Below are positions 43,986 to 52,746 of a DNA stretch of 64,000 bases, one piece after another (the first letter of the stretch is position 1; every line of letters begins with the position of its first letter). The notes under the pieces were generated by a model. The model saw only the letters and a list, made by a program, of their open reading frames with translations. It was not told the DNA's origin and made no database searches. The stretch spans positions 186,001 to 250,000 of the forward strand of contig NZ_AWZU01000002.1 of assembly GCF_000472385.1 (NCBI RefSeq). The letters are read 5' to 3'. Position numbers and translations under genes: made by a program. The stretch comes from Bradyrhizobium sp. ARR65. GTDB taxonomy: Bacteria > Pseudomonadota > Alphaproteobacteria > Rhizobiales > Xanthobacteraceae.

Positions 43986-44149
43986 ACCAAGAGTGAGCCG
44001 GTTCGCGGCAAAGTACTTCACAAGATCATCCTAGTACTACTTAAGCTGAAATCCGGTCGCGAAAGGCTGCAACGATGAGACCCCCACGGTGATTGCTAGA
44101 GTTGACCTTTATACAAAGATGGTTGCGCCACAGCCGGACAGCACCGAAT

Positions 44150-44180
44150 AGCCCGACCCACAAGAGATGGGGGTCGGGCT
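44150..44180 (-). terminator. terminator hairpin after integrase gene
   Basis: A perfect 10-bp stem: AGCCCGACCC (44150-44159) against GGGTCGGGCT (44171-44180), 6 bases past the integrase stop on the minus strand. It is followed on that strand by ATTCGG, so the U-run is weak. Confidence 0.6.
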
Positions 44181-44185
44181 GTTGG

Positions 44186-45577
44186 TCAGGCGACCAGACG
44201 CAATCCGGTTTCGGCCTGCGCCATGGGCTGGCCGATAATCCGCCGAAGCTCCGCCGCGACGCCGTCCAACACCGCGCGCTTTTCCTTCATTCGCTTCGAG
44301 TGATTGTAGACCTTGCCGGTGACAGTCGGCACGATCTGCTCCGACTTCTTGCTCGCGGCGTGATCGAGGCATTTGGCGATCCACGCATCATCGAAGCCGA
44401 GGTCGCCCGCCAAGGTCGCCGCCGTCCGGCGCAGGTCGTGCGGTGTGAACGGCTTGAGACCAAGCAGCTCGCAGATGCCGGGGGTCTTCACCTTGCCGTT
44501 CTTGCGCTTGGTGCCGCGCAGCGCGGTCGCCATGACCTTGCGGTTCATGGGCTGATCACCGAGCGGGCTGGCAAAGACGTACTGCTGCTCGTCGCTGGTC
44601 AGGGCTTCCCGGATGATCTCCACCGCCAGATCGGACAGCGGCTGCTGGATCACGCGCCGTTTCTTGACGCGCTTGAGCGGGACATCAAATCGCGGGTGCT
44701 CGCCGTCGAGGTCGAACAGTTCCTCCCGGTGTGCGCTAAGCAGTTCGTTGGAGCGCAGCATCGTGACCAACTCGAACTTGAGCGCGAGGCGGGTCCTGCG
44801 ATCCCACGGCAGGTCGTCACGGTCGAGACCGTGCCAGAAGGTCCTGATCTCATCCTCAGTCAGGACGCGCGTGCGCGGATGCTCCGGGTCGAGCTTCGGC
44901 AGGTTGACGCACGGGCTGGCGGTTACATAGTCGCGGCCCGCCTCCGCCGCCCAGTTGAACAGGCCCGAGGCGGCGCGCCGCATGTGGCGGGCATTGGCGA
45001 CCGAAGGAACGCCGAGCTTCCCTGCAACGATGTCGTTCGACAGCGTGGCAATATCGTGCTTGGTGACTTCGCTGGCGATCTTCTTGCCGAGCCGTGGGCT
45101 GATAAAGCGCCGCAAGTGGCTGGCGACGTTCTCCCACGTCTCGATCCGGGGCCGCATTTCGCCGTCCGGCTTCCGGACCGGCGTGTTCATCCACGCGATC
45201 CGCTCCTCGATGATCTCATCGACGGTCTTGCCCCGCTTCGCCTGCCGCACTTTCCGGTCGCGGAACGTCTCGGCGATTGCCGAAGCACCTGTGCCCCTCA
45301 GGCCATAGACCTTGCTGCGGGCATCCTCGACCGTGAAGGTTTCCGGGTTATGGACGCCGAGCCAGCCAGTGCGCTGTTTGCCGGTCTCAGGGTCGGTGAA
45401 CTTGAACGAAAAGGTCGCCACGCCCGCCGTGGTGATGCTGACGTAGAGGCCAGGGCATTTGCGGTCGTAGAACTTGACCCGCTTGGCGACCCGCTTTTCG
45501 CAAAGGCGGTCGGTCAGGATCACGCTGCCACGGCGCATGCGCTTGCCAGCGGGTTCGTTGGTGATGCTAGTATTCAT
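44186..45577 (-). CDS. int: P4-type tyrosine site-specific integrase
   Basis: 463 residues from ATG 45577 (473 from 45607). The N-terminal DUF4102-like domain has FYDRKCPGLYVSIT and FSFKFTDP. The catalytic domain carries the arginine in TMLRSNELL, the HxxR box in FTPHDLRRTAATLAG, and the nucleophile tyrosine in KVYNHSKR about 40 residues from the C-terminus; the middle box reads CLDHAAS. The gene sits about 200 bases inside the right boundary repeat and reads away from it, so it should catalyse recombination at AGTCGTGTGGTCCTG. The frame is intact, so the element may still be mobile. No recombination directionality gene lies next to it; the AlpA-like gene at the left end is the candidate. Confidence 0.92.
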   Translation of the reverse strand: MNTSITNEPAGKRMRRGSVILTDRLCEKRVAKRVKFYDRKCPGLYVSITTAGVATFSFKFTDPETGKQRTGWLGVHNPETFTVEDARSKVYGLRGTGASAIAETFRDRKVRQAKRGKTVDEIIEERIAWMNTPVRKPDGEMRPRIETWENVASHLRRFISPRLGKKIASEVTKHDIATLSNDIVAGKLGVPSVANARHMRRAASGLFNWAAEAGRDYVTASPCVNLPKLDPEHPRTRVLTEDEIRTFWHGLDRDDLPWDRRTRLALKFELVTMLRSNELLSAHREELFDLDGEHPRFDVPLKRVKKRRVIQQPLSDLAVEIIREALTSDEQQYVFASPLGDQPMNRKVMATALRGTKRKNGKVKTPGICELLGLKPFTPHDLRRTAATLAGDLGFDDAWIAKCLDHAASKKSEQIVPTVTGKVYNHSKRMKEKRAVLDGVAAELRRIIGQPMAQAETGLRLVA

Positions 45578-45776
45578 TCGGTTTCGGCTACTAAGGGTTG
45601 AGACCAAAGGGGCTCGGCTTTGGGGCTTTCAGTGTCTTGGAGGGGACTGAAAGGCTTAGGGCCGGGCCCTAGATTTGGCGAAACCCGCAGAAACAGGCTG
45701 CATCAGCGTAGTCAAAAAGTGCTTGTTTTATAAGGATTTCTTTAGTTTCGGCGTGTTTCACCGAAGACCAAAATAT

Positions 45777-45791
45777 AGTCGTGTGGTCCTG
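45777..45791. repeat. attR core (15-bp direct repeat)
   Basis: AGTCGTGTGGTCCTG, identical to 25502-25516, about 200 bases outside the integrase start. Right of it the dispersed host repeat resumes (GCGCCCCAAGGCTGGCG). Confidence 0.8.
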
Positions 45792-46115
45792 GCGCCCCAA
45801 GGCTGGCGCTAAGTTGGCGACGATGCGCTTTGCGCATTTCGCTGACGACGGTGACAACAAAGTCCGGCTCACCGGGGAGAGCGCGAAGTAAGCCGTAAAA
45901 CCACTGCGCAGGGAAGGCCGGCGTGATCCCGGCTGTACCTGTGGTTATCACCCGTGTGCGCTTTTGCGCAATTTTTTGCACACGGGGCCGCGGGTGCGGC
46001 GGGCACCCGGCCTTCCCTGCGCCCTCTGTTCTCTGAAGAGGGTGACTCGATGACAGAACTCGGGCGAAAGGCGCCGCGAGAATGCGATGTCATGCCTCTC
46101 CGTCATCATGCCCCG
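45777..46115. repeat. right part of the interrupted dispersed repeat, with a nested hairpin unit
   Basis: It contains words I recall from Bradyrhizobium repeats (GGTGACAACAAAG, CACCGGGGAGAGCGCGAAG, CCACTGCGCAGGGAAGGCCGG, and CCGGCCTTCCCTGCGCCCTCT). Inside, a 16-bp perfect inverted repeat (GCGCAGGGAAGGCCGG 45906-45921 with 46007-46022) encloses two hairpins, CCCGTGTGC/GCACACGGG (45951-45959 with 45978-45986) and GGGTGC/GCACCC (45992-45997 with 46003-46008). This could be a structured RNA or a DNA cruciform. The right limit is approximate. No gene was seen to 46211. Confidence 0.6.
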
Positions 46116-46211
46116 CGTCTGCGAGGCATCCGGTACGCGGCGGCTCCTCAACCAAGCGCCGACGTCTTTGGAATATTGGATTGCATGCAAGCGGGGCGGG
46201 GAGAGGGCCGA

Positions 46212-47753
46212 TCACGTCACCGGCGCGGGATTGAACAGCGTGAGGTCGTTGTGAATGCCCCAGCGATCCGACCAGACCTCGGTCCGTCCGCTGGCGACGT
46301 CGAGGATCAGGCGGAACAATTCCCAGCCCGCGTCCTCGATGGTCATTTCGCCCGTCGCGATCCGCCCCGCGTCGAAATCGATCAGGTCCTTCCAGCGCCG
46401 CGCCAATTCGCTGCGAGTGGCCACCTTGATGACAGGCGCCGCCTGCAATCCGTAAGGCGTCCCGCGGCCGGTCGTGAACACCTGCAGCGTCATGCCGGAG
46501 GCAAGTTGCAGCGTGCCGCAGATGAAGTCCGAAGCGGGCGTGGCCGCAAACAGCATGCCCTTCTGCCGCGCCTTCTCGCCGGGCGCCAGTACGCCGGCGA
46601 TCGGGCTCGAACCCGACTTGATGATCGAGCCGAGCGATTTCTCGACGATGTTGGCGAGCCCGCCCTTCTTGTTGCCGGGCGTCGTGTTGGCGCTGCGGTC
46701 GCTGCCGCCGCGGGCGAGATAGGCATCGTACCACGCCATCTCGCGCACCAGCGCGCGGCCGACCTCCTCGTTGGCGGCGCGGCGCGTCAGAAGCTGGATG
46801 GCATCGCGCACTTCCGTGACCTCGGAGAACATCACTGTGGCGCCGGCACGCACCAGGAGATCGGCCGCGAAGCCGACGGCGGGATTGGCGGTCACGCCCG
46901 AGAAGGCATCACTGCCGCCGCATTGCAGGCCGATCACGAGATCGGAGGCCGGGCAGGTCTCGCGTCGGCGCTGGTTGAGTACCGCAAGCCGTGCATCCGC
47001 CATTTTCATGATGCCATCGACGATGGCGCCGAAGCCCTCGAAGGCTTCGTCCTGCATGCGGACGATGGAGTTGTCGACGCCCTCGGGCAGCAGGCGTTCG
47101 GGCGCGAGTTTTTCGCAACCGAGTCCGACCACCATCACCTCCCCGCCGAAGTTCGGGTTGAGCGCGAGGTTTTGCAGCGTGCGGATCGGCACGACGGCGT
47201 CTGGCGCGGTGATGGCGACGCCGCACCCGTAAGCATGCGTCAGCGCGACCACGTCGTCGACATTGGAATATTTGGGCAGGAGCTCGGCGCGGATGCGCTT
47301 GACCGCATATCCCAGCGTGCCGGCCACGCATTGCACCGACGTCGAGATGCCGAGGATGTTTTTGGTGCCGACCGAGCCGTCCGGATTGCGATAGCCTTCG
47401 AAGGTATAGCCTTCGAGCGGCGGCAGTGGCTCCGGCACGGCGGTCGCGATCTCGAGATTGTCGAGCGAGGGCGCTTCCGGCATGCGGATACGCGCCTCAT
47501 CGACCCATTCGCCGGCGCTGATCGTCGAGGCGGCATAGCCGATGATCTCGCCATAGCGCAGGATGGGCGCATCTTGCGCGATATCGACCAGCGCGGTCTT
47601 GTGGCCCTGCGGCACGAAGCTCTTCAGCGTGAGCCCGCAAGGGAAGCGCGATCCCGCGGGCAGGCCGAAATCGTTGACAACGATCGCGACATTGTCGCGC
47701 GCGTTGAGCTTGATGTAGCGGGGCTGTTCGGCCGCGATGGGCGAATGTTTCAT
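46212..47753 (-). CDS. garD: UxaA-family dehydratase, probable galactarate dehydratase
   Basis: 513 residues of the altronate/galactarate dehydratase (UxaA/GarD) family. A short N-terminal SAF-like domain ([18 protein letters not shown]) is followed by the family core: [33 protein letters not shown], then [19 protein letters not shown]. Family members dehydrate galactarate to 5-keto-4-deoxy-D-glucarate in an Fe(II)-dependent step. Context favours galactarate: the next genes degrade 5-keto-4-deoxyglucarate. ATG 47753 follows AAAGGGAGC. Altronate as substrate cannot be excluded. Confidence 0.82.
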   Translation of the reverse strand: MKHSPIAAEQPRYIKLNARDNVAIVVNDFGLPAGSRFPCGLTLKSFVPQGHKTALVDIAQDAPILRYGEIIGYAASTISAGEWVDEARIRMPEAPSLDNLEIATAVPEPLPPLEGYTFEGYRNPDGSVGTKNILGISTSVQCVAGTLGYAVKRIRAELLPKYSNVDDVVALTHAYGCGVAITAPDAVVPIRTLQNLALNPNFGGEVMVVGLGCEKLAPERLLPEGVDNSIVRMQDEAFEGFGAIVDGIMKMADARLAVLNQRRRETCPASDLVIGLQCGGSDAFSGVTANPAVGFAADLLVRAGATVMFSEVTEVRDAIQLLTRRAANEEVGRALVREMAWYDAYLARGGSDRSANTTPGNKKGGLANIVEKSLGSIIKSGSSPIAGVLAPGEKARQKGMLFAATPASDFICGTLQLASGMTLQVFTTGRGTPYGLQAAPVIKVATRSELARRWKDLIDFDAGRIATGEMTIEDAGWELFRLILDVASGRTEVWSDRWGIHNDLTLFNPAPVT

Positions 47754-47780
47754 GCGCGCTCCCTTTCGAAGGACGCCCGT

Positions 47781-49229
47781 TCAGACCGGATAGGTGTAGG
47801 CGGTCTTGACCGTGGTATAGAACTCCTTGGCATAGGCGCCCTGTTCGCGCGCGCCATAGCTCGAGCCTTTGCGGCCGCCGAAGGGCACGTGATAATCGAC
47901 CCCGGCGGTCGGCAGGTTGACCATCACCATGCCGGCCTCGCTGTTGCGCTTGAAGTGGGAGGCGTATTTCAGGCTGCTGGTGCAGATGCCCGACGCAAGC
48001 CCGAAATCGGTATCGTTGGCGATCGCAAGCGCCTCGTCATAATTCTTGGCGCGAATGACGGCAGCGACGGGGCCAAAAATCTCCTCGCGCGCGATGCGCA
48101 TGGAGTTCTTGACTTCGGTGAACAGCGCCGGCTGCAGATAGAAGCCGGGTGTCTCGCGGTTCAGCAGCTCGCCGCCCCAATAAAGCTTGGCGCCTTCGTC
48201 CTTGCCGATCTTGAGATAACGCAGGTCCTGGTCGAGCTGGTTCTGATCGACCACCGGGCCGACATGCACGCCGGGCTTCAGCGCATCGTCCACCTGCAGG
48301 CCCTTCAAGCGCTCGGTCATCGCCTCGACAAAGCGGTCGTGAATGCCTTCGGTCACGATCAGCCGCGAGGACGCGGTGCAGCGCTGGCCGGTGGAGAAAT
48401 AGGCGCCGTTGGTGGCGGCTTCGACGGCGACCTTCAGGTCGGCGTCGTCGAGCACGACCAGCGGATTTTTGCCGCCCATCTCGAGCTGGAATTTCTTCAT
48501 GTTGGAGGAAGCGACGCAGGCCTTCGCGATGTTGCGGCCCGTCGCGACGGAGCCGGTGAACGAGATCGCCGCGACATCGGGATGTTCCAGCATCGTCTGG
48601 CCGACGACCGAGCCGGAGCCGACCACGAGGTTGAACACGCCGGCCGGCAGGCCCGAGCGCGCGATGATCTCGGAGAGCGCGTGCGCCGAGCCCGGGACCA
48701 GCTCGGCCGGCTTGAACACGACGGTGTTGCCGTAGCACAGCGCGGGCGCGATCTTCCAGGCAGGGATCGCGATCGGGAAATTCCAGGGCGTGATCAGGCC
48801 GACCACGCCGAGCGGCTCGCGCGTCATCTCGACCTCGAGATTGGGACGGACGGAGGGGCCTTTCTCTCCGAACAGCCGCAGCGCTTCGCCGGCAAAGAAC
48901 GCGAAGATTTGCCCGGCACGTGCGGCCTCGCCGATGCCTTCAGGCAGCGTCTTGCCTTCTTCGCGCGAGAGCAGGCGGCCGAGCTCTTCCTTGCGGGCGA
49001 GGATTTCGGTCGAAATCTTGTTCAGCGCGTCATAGCGCTCCTGCGGCGTCGAGCGCGACCAGGCGGGGAAGGCGGCCTTCGCCGCGGCGATCGCCTTTTC
49101 GGTCTGCGCCCGGTCGGCGCGGGCATATTCGCCGACGAGATCGTTGGTGTTCGAGGGATTGATGTTCTTGGTGATGGCGGTGCCATCCACCCATTCACCA
49201 CCGACAAAATTCTTCAGGACTGCTGACAT
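47781..49229 (-). CDS. 2,5-dioxovalerate (alpha-ketoglutarate semialdehyde) dehydrogenase
   Basis: An aldehyde dehydrogenase family enzyme of 482 residues. It has the catalytic cysteine in FSTGQRCTASS, the general-base glutamate in QLEMGGKNPLVV, and the cofactor segment FTGSVATGRNIA. In glucarate pathways this step oxidises alpha-ketoglutarate semialdehyde to 2-oxoglutarate with NAD(P)+. The specificity is inferred from the neighbours kdgD and gudD. The frame extends upstream to 49424 but GGAGGAACAC before ATG 49229 fixes the start. It lies between garD and gudD on the same strand, so co-transcription is likely. Confidence 0.9.
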   Translation of the reverse strand: MSAVLKNFVGGEWVDGTAITKNINPSNTNDLVGEYARADRAQTEKAIAAAKAAFPAWSRSTPQERYDALNKISTEILARKEELGRLLSREEGKTLPEGIGEAARAGQIFAFFAGEALRLFGEKGPSVRPNLEVEMTREPLGVVGLITPWNFPIAIPAWKIAPALCYGNTVVFKPAELVPGSAHALSEIIARSGLPAGVFNLVVGSGSVVGQTMLEHPDVAAISFTGSVATGRNIAKACVASSNMKKFQLEMGGKNPLVVLDDADLKVAVEAATNGAYFSTGQRCTASSRLIVTEGIHDRFVEAMTERLKGLQVDDALKPGVHVGPVVDQNQLDQDLRYLKIGKDEGAKLYWGGELLNRETPGFYLQPALFTEVKNSMRIAREEIFGPVAAVIRAKNYDEALAIANDTDFGLASGICTSSLKYASHFKRNSEAGMVMVNLPTAGVDYHVPFGGRKGSSYGAREQGAYAKEFYTTVKTAYTYPV

Positions 49230-49251
49230 GTGTTCCTCCGGAGTCTGTTTC

Positions 49252-50607
49252 TCATCGTACGAGGCAAGGACGCTTGTCGTCAAAGGTCCAGCCGGGGATG
49301 AGGAATTGCATGGCGATCGCATCGTCGCGCCCGCCAAGCCCATGCTTCTTATACAGCGCATTGGCGGCTTCGATCGCGCTATGGTCGATCTCGATGCCGA
49401 GACCGGGCCGGTCGGGAACGGCAATCTTGCCGCCCTTGATCTTGAGCGGCTCCTTGGTGAGCGCCTGGCCGTCCTGCCAGATCCAATGCGTATCGATCGC
49501 CGTCACCTTGCCCGGTGCCGCCGCGCCGACATGGGTGAACATCGCCAACGAAATATCGAAGTGATTGTTCGAATGCGAGCCCCAGGTCAGGCCGTTGTCG
49601 CGGCAGGTCTGCGCCACGCGCACCGAACCCTGCATGGTCCAGAAATGGGGATCGGCCAGCGGGATGTCCACGGCGCCAAGCCGCAAGGCATGCGACAACT
49701 GGCGCCAGTCGGTGGCAATCATGTTGGTCGCCGTCGGCAGGCCGGTGGCGCGGCGGAACTCCGCCATGATCTCGCGGCCCGAAAAGCCGGCCTCGGCGCC
49801 GCAGGGGTCTTCCGCGTAAGCGAGGATGCCGTGCATGTCCTTGCACAGCCGGATCGCTTCATCGAGAGGCCAGGCGCCGTTCGGATCGAGCGTCACGCGC
49901 GCGGTCGGAAACCGCTTGGCGATCGCAGTGACAGCCTCGATCTCCTGTTCGCCGCGCAGCACGCCGCCCTTCAGTTTGAAATCCGCAAAACCGTAATGAT
50001 CATGCGTCGCCTCGGCGAGCCGGACGATAGCCCCCGGCGTCATCGCCTCCTGATGGCGCAGCCGGAACCAATCGATCCTCTCGTCTTCGCCCGCGACATA
50101 GGGAAGATTGGTCTTGCGGCGATCACCGACAAAGAAGGGGTAGCCCAGCGTCTCGACGCTTGCGCGCTGCTGGCCTTCGCCGAGCAGGGCTGCGACGGGA
50201 AGCCCAAGATGCTGGCCGAGCAGATCGAGCAGCGCGGATTCTACCGCCGTCACCGCATGGATCGTGACGCGCAAATCGAAGGTCTGCTTGCCGCGGCCGC
50301 CCGCATCGCGATCGGCGAACTTGGTGCGGATCGCAGCGAGGATGTTGTTGCAGGCGCCGATCGTCTCGCCCACGACGAGATCGCGGGCATCCTCCAGCGT
50401 CTGCCGGATCTTCTCGCCGCCCGGCACCTCGCCAACACCAGTATGGCCGGCATTGTCAGTAAGTATGACGATGTTGCGGGTGAAGAACGGCGCATGCGCG
50501 CCGCTCAAATTGAGGAGCATGCTGTCGCGTCCCGCGACCGGGATCACCTGCATCTCCGTGACGACCGGTGCGCCCGAAAGCCCGGCGCTGATCGCTTGCG
50601 CCACCAT
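49252..50607 (-). CDS. gudD: glucarate dehydratase
   Basis: An enolase-superfamily enzyme of 451 residues that dehydrates D-glucarate to 5-keto-4-deoxy-D-glucarate. Segments typical of GudD are [20 protein letters not shown], then [37 protein letters not shown] with the catalytic lysine pair, DPNGAW (metal-binding Asp) and YAEDPCGAE (metal Glu), and a late [13 protein letters not shown] with the catalytic His. GGGAGGAG precedes ATG 50607. The stop is 22 bases from the dehydrogenase start. Confidence 0.93.
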   Translation of the reverse strand: MVAQAISAGLSGAPVVTEMQVIPVAGRDSMLLNLSGAHAPFFTRNIVILTDNAGHTGVGEVPGGEKIRQTLEDARDLVVGETIGACNNILAAIRTKFADRDAGGRGKQTFDLRVTIHAVTAVESALLDLLGQHLGLPVAALLGEGQQRASVETLGYPFFVGDRRKTNLPYVAGEDERIDWFRLRHQEAMTPGAIVRLAEATHDHYGFADFKLKGGVLRGEQEIEAVTAIAKRFPTARVTLDPNGAWPLDEAIRLCKDMHGILAYAEDPCGAEAGFSGREIMAEFRRATGLPTATNMIATDWRQLSHALRLGAVDIPLADPHFWTMQGSVRVAQTCRDNGLTWGSHSNNHFDISLAMFTHVGAAAPGKVTAIDTHWIWQDGQALTKEPLKIKGGKIAVPDRPGLGIEIDHSAIEAANALYKKHGLGGRDDAIAMQFLIPGWTFDDKRPCLVR

Positions 50608-50640
50608 CTGCTCCTCCCGTTGGCCGCAGCTCGCGGCGAT

Positions 50641-51585
50641 TTATTCTGCAGCCTGCATCGCCGATTTGGTCGCGGGCAGCCTCTCCACCAGCGCGGCCAG
50701 TTCGGCCAGTTCCTGCTCCGTCAGATCCGTCAGCGGCGGGCGGACAGGTCCGGAATAGCGGCCGATCACCTTCATTCCGGCCTTGATGATCGAGACGGCG
50801 TAGCCCTTCTTGCGGTTACGTATCGCGACCAGCGGCAGAATGAAATCCTTCAATCCTGCATGGATGGTCCGATGGTCGCGCCGCCGCACGGCGGCGTAGA
50901 AATTTGTGGCGAATTCCGGCACGAAGTTGAAGACGGCCGAGGAGTAGGTGGTGACGCCCATGTCGAGATAGGGCAGGGCAAAGGTCTCGGCGGTCGGCAA
51001 GCCACCGATATAGGTAAGGCGGTCGCCGAGCTTGGTGTAGACCCGCGTCATCAATTCGATGTCGCCGATACCATCCTTGTAGCCGACGAGGTTGGGGCAT
51101 CGCTCGCACAGCCGCGCCAGCGTGTCGGGCTGCAGGATGGCATTGTCGCGGTTATAGACGATGACGCCGAGTTTTGTCGCGGCGCAGACCGCCTCGACAT
51201 GGGCGGCGAGGCCCTCCTGCTCGGAATGGGTGAGATAGGGCGGCAGCAGCAACAGGCCGTCCGCGCCGGCCTTTTCCACACTGACGGCGATCTCGCGCGC
51301 GGTCGCGGTACCGTAACCCGCGCCTGCAAGCACGGGCACGCGGCCCTTGGTCTCGTCGACGGCGACCGCGACCACCTGCGGCACTTCGGCCGGGGTGAGC
51401 GAAAAGAACTCTCCCGTGCCGCCGGCCGCGAACAGGCCGGCGACATCGTAGCCGCAGAGCCAGTCCATGTTCGCGCGATAGGTCGCTTCGTCAAAGGAAA
51501 AATCCGCCTTGAACGGGGTCACGGGGAAGGACAGGAGGCCGCCGCCGATTCTCGCGGCCATCTCCTGCGGGGTCATCTTGCTCAT
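50641..51585 (-). CDS. kdgD: 5-dehydro-4-deoxyglucarate dehydratase
   Basis: A dihydrodipicolinate synthase-superfamily enzyme of 314 residues. It decarboxylates and dehydrates 5-keto-4-deoxyglucarate to alpha-ketoglutarate semialdehyde. The Schiff-base lysine is in [10 protein letters not shown], and the N-terminal motif LLSFPVTPF with [10 protein letters not shown] identifies the family. CAGGAG before ATG 51585 sets the start; the longer frame to 51666 is rejected. It is upstream of gudD on the same strand (33 bases), so kdgD-gudD-ALDH-garD form an operon. Confidence 0.93.
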   Translation of the reverse strand: MSKMTPQEMAARIGGGLLSFPVTPFKADFSFDEATYRANMDWLCGYDVAGLFAAGGTGEFFSLTPAEVPQVVAVAVDETKGRVPVLAGAGYGTATAREIAVSVEKAGADGLLLLPPYLTHSEQEGLAAHVEAVCAATKLGVIVYNRDNAILQPDTLARLCERCPNLVGYKDGIGDIELMTRVYTKLGDRLTYIGGLPTAETFALPYLDMGVTTYSSAVFNFVPEFATNFYAAVRRRDHRTIHAGLKDFILPLVAIRNRKKGYAVSIIKAGMKVIGRYSGPVRPPLTDLTEQELAELAALVERLPATKSAMQAAE

Positions 51586-51718
51586 CGCGCCACTCCTGGT
51601 TCGGGGAACGACGCGGGCGGTGCTGACGGCCTCGCGTCCCACCGGTTTTCTAAAGGAACGATTCAATGCGCGTCCAAGCCAATGACGGTATCGAACGATG
51701 CGTGATCAGCATCGATCG

Positions 51719-52624
51719 TCAGTCCTTCGGCGTGCCCGAGGCCGCGATGCCGCTTGCGATGTCGACCAGCGCGGGCAGCAGCGGATTTTCGTGCTCGCGC
51801 GGCCAGACCAGGAACAGTTCGACCGGATTCTGCGTGCGCAGCTTGAGCGGGCGCAGCTTGACGTCAGCGATCTTCAGGCTCGCCGCGGCGGCCGGAACGA
51901 TGGTAACGCCAAGGCCTGCGCGCACCATGGCGAGAATGGAATGGATTTGGCTGAGATGCTGGACGTAACGCGGCAGGATCTCCGCGCGCGAAAACTGCGA
52001 CACCAGGAGATCGTGGAAGTAGCGCGCCTCGTAGGGCGAGTACATGATGAAGGGCTGGCTGTCGAAATCCTTGATCGAGAGCGCCTCGGCGGTTGCCAGG
52101 GGATGCTTTTTCGGGATCGCTGCGAGCAGCGGCTCGGCCAGCACGCGGCGGCTTGCGAGGTCGGGACGCGCGATCGGCGGCCGCAACAGCCCGGCATCGA
52201 TCTGCCCGGAGGCGAGCGCCTCGAGCTGATCGCCGGAAACCATTTCCTTCAGCGAGAAGTCGATCTCCGGCAGTTTTGCCCGGCACGCGGCAATCAATTC
52301 AGGCAGAAAGCCATAAGCCGCGGCGGCGGTAAAGCCGATCTTGAGCGAGCCGGTCTTGCCCATGGCGATGCGATGGGCGACCTGGGATGCGCTCTCGGCA
52401 AGCTTCAATATCCGCCGCGCCTCGGGCAGGAAGCTGCGCCCGGCAGGCGTCAGCCGCACCGAGCGGCTGGTGCGCTCGAGCAGCGGCGCGTCGATGATGT
52501 GTTCGAGCACCTGGATCTGCCGGCTGAGCGGCGGCTGGGTCATGTTGAGCCGCGCCGCCGCCCTGCCGAAATGCAGTTCTTCCGCCACCGTGACAAAGCA
52601 ACGGAGCTGGTTGAGGTCGAACAT
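51719..52624 (-). CDS. LysR-family transcriptional regulator
   Basis: 301 residues. The N-terminal winged HTH (MFDLNQLRCFVTVAEELHFG then AAARLNMTQPPLSRQIQVLE) is followed by a substrate-binding domain that starts with GSLKIGFTAAAAYG and includes PLATAEALSIKDFDSQPF. ATG 52624 is the start of the domain; the frame continues upstream into the next gene in another reading frame and was not used. It lies between the glucarate operon and the MFS transporter gene, all on the minus strand, so it probably senses glucarate or a breakdown product and controls them. This regulatory link is inferred. Confidence 0.9.
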   Translation of the reverse strand: MFDLNQLRCFVTVAEELHFGRAAARLNMTQPPLSRQIQVLEHIIDAPLLERTSRSVRLTPAGRSFLPEARRILKLAESASQVAHRIAMGKTGSLKIGFTAAAAYGFLPELIAACRAKLPEIDFSLKEMVSGDQLEALASGQIDAGLLRPPIARPDLASRRVLAEPLLAAIPKKHPLATAEALSIKDFDSQPFIMYSPYEARYFHDLLVSQFSRAEILPRYVQHLSQIHSILAMVRAGLGVTIVPAAAASLKIADVKLRPLKLRTQNPVELFLVWPREHENPLLPALVDIASGIAASGTPKD

Positions 52625-52694
52625 CGATGCGCGTCCGGAATAGACGGGGCGTTGAAATGCCACTTCTAGCATCGATGTCCGCCCAAAACAAAGA

Positions 52695-52712
52695 CGGCGG
52701 CCGAAGCCGCCG
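52695..52712 (-). terminator. intrinsic terminator downstream of the MFS transporter gene
   Basis: CGGCGGC (52695-52701) and GCCGCCG (52706-52712) pair around CGAA. On the minus strand the loop reads TTCG and the stem is followed by TCTTTGTTTT. It lies 35 bases after the transporter stop, so it should separate that transcript from the LysR gene. Confidence 0.75.
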
Positions 52713-52746
52713 CCGCCCATTCTTGCACGGGAAGGAGGCCACGCCC

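Larger units (their letters stand above)
25502..45791. mobile_element. integrated element of about 20.3 kb with P4-type integrase
   Basis: The boundaries are perfect 15-bp direct repeats AGTCGTGTGGTCCTG at 25502-25516 and 45777-45791. The tyrosine integrase lies immediately inside the right one. Joining the two outer sequences recreates an uninterrupted dispersed repeat, which is direct evidence of insertion. The contents are accessory: AlpA-like regulator, prim-pol/P-loop replication protein, HTH proteins, M41-like peptidase, ATPase-nuclease pair, HEPN-like protein, and decayed genes. No conjugation genes, capsid or tail genes were seen, so it is not a full prophage or a self-transmissible ICE. 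Base composition changes inside: the 37-44 kb segment is visibly lower in GC than the host flanks. Confidence 0.85.

Noticed and set aside
44093..45601. Plus-strand open frame of about 500 codons opposite the integrase
   Set aside because: Integrase has all catalytic residues on the minus strand; the plus frame has none.
45954..49226. Very long plus-strand open frame (about 1090 codons) opposite garD and the dehydrogenase
   Set aside because: The minus strand has two clear enzymes with motifs over the same bases; the plus frame is an Arg/Gly/Asp-rich antisense by-product of high GC codon bias.
49144..51705. Plus-strand open frame of about 850 codons opposite gudD and kdgD
   Set aside because: Same reason: no motif, and the minus strand carries intact enolase-superfamily and DHDPS-superfamily enzymes.
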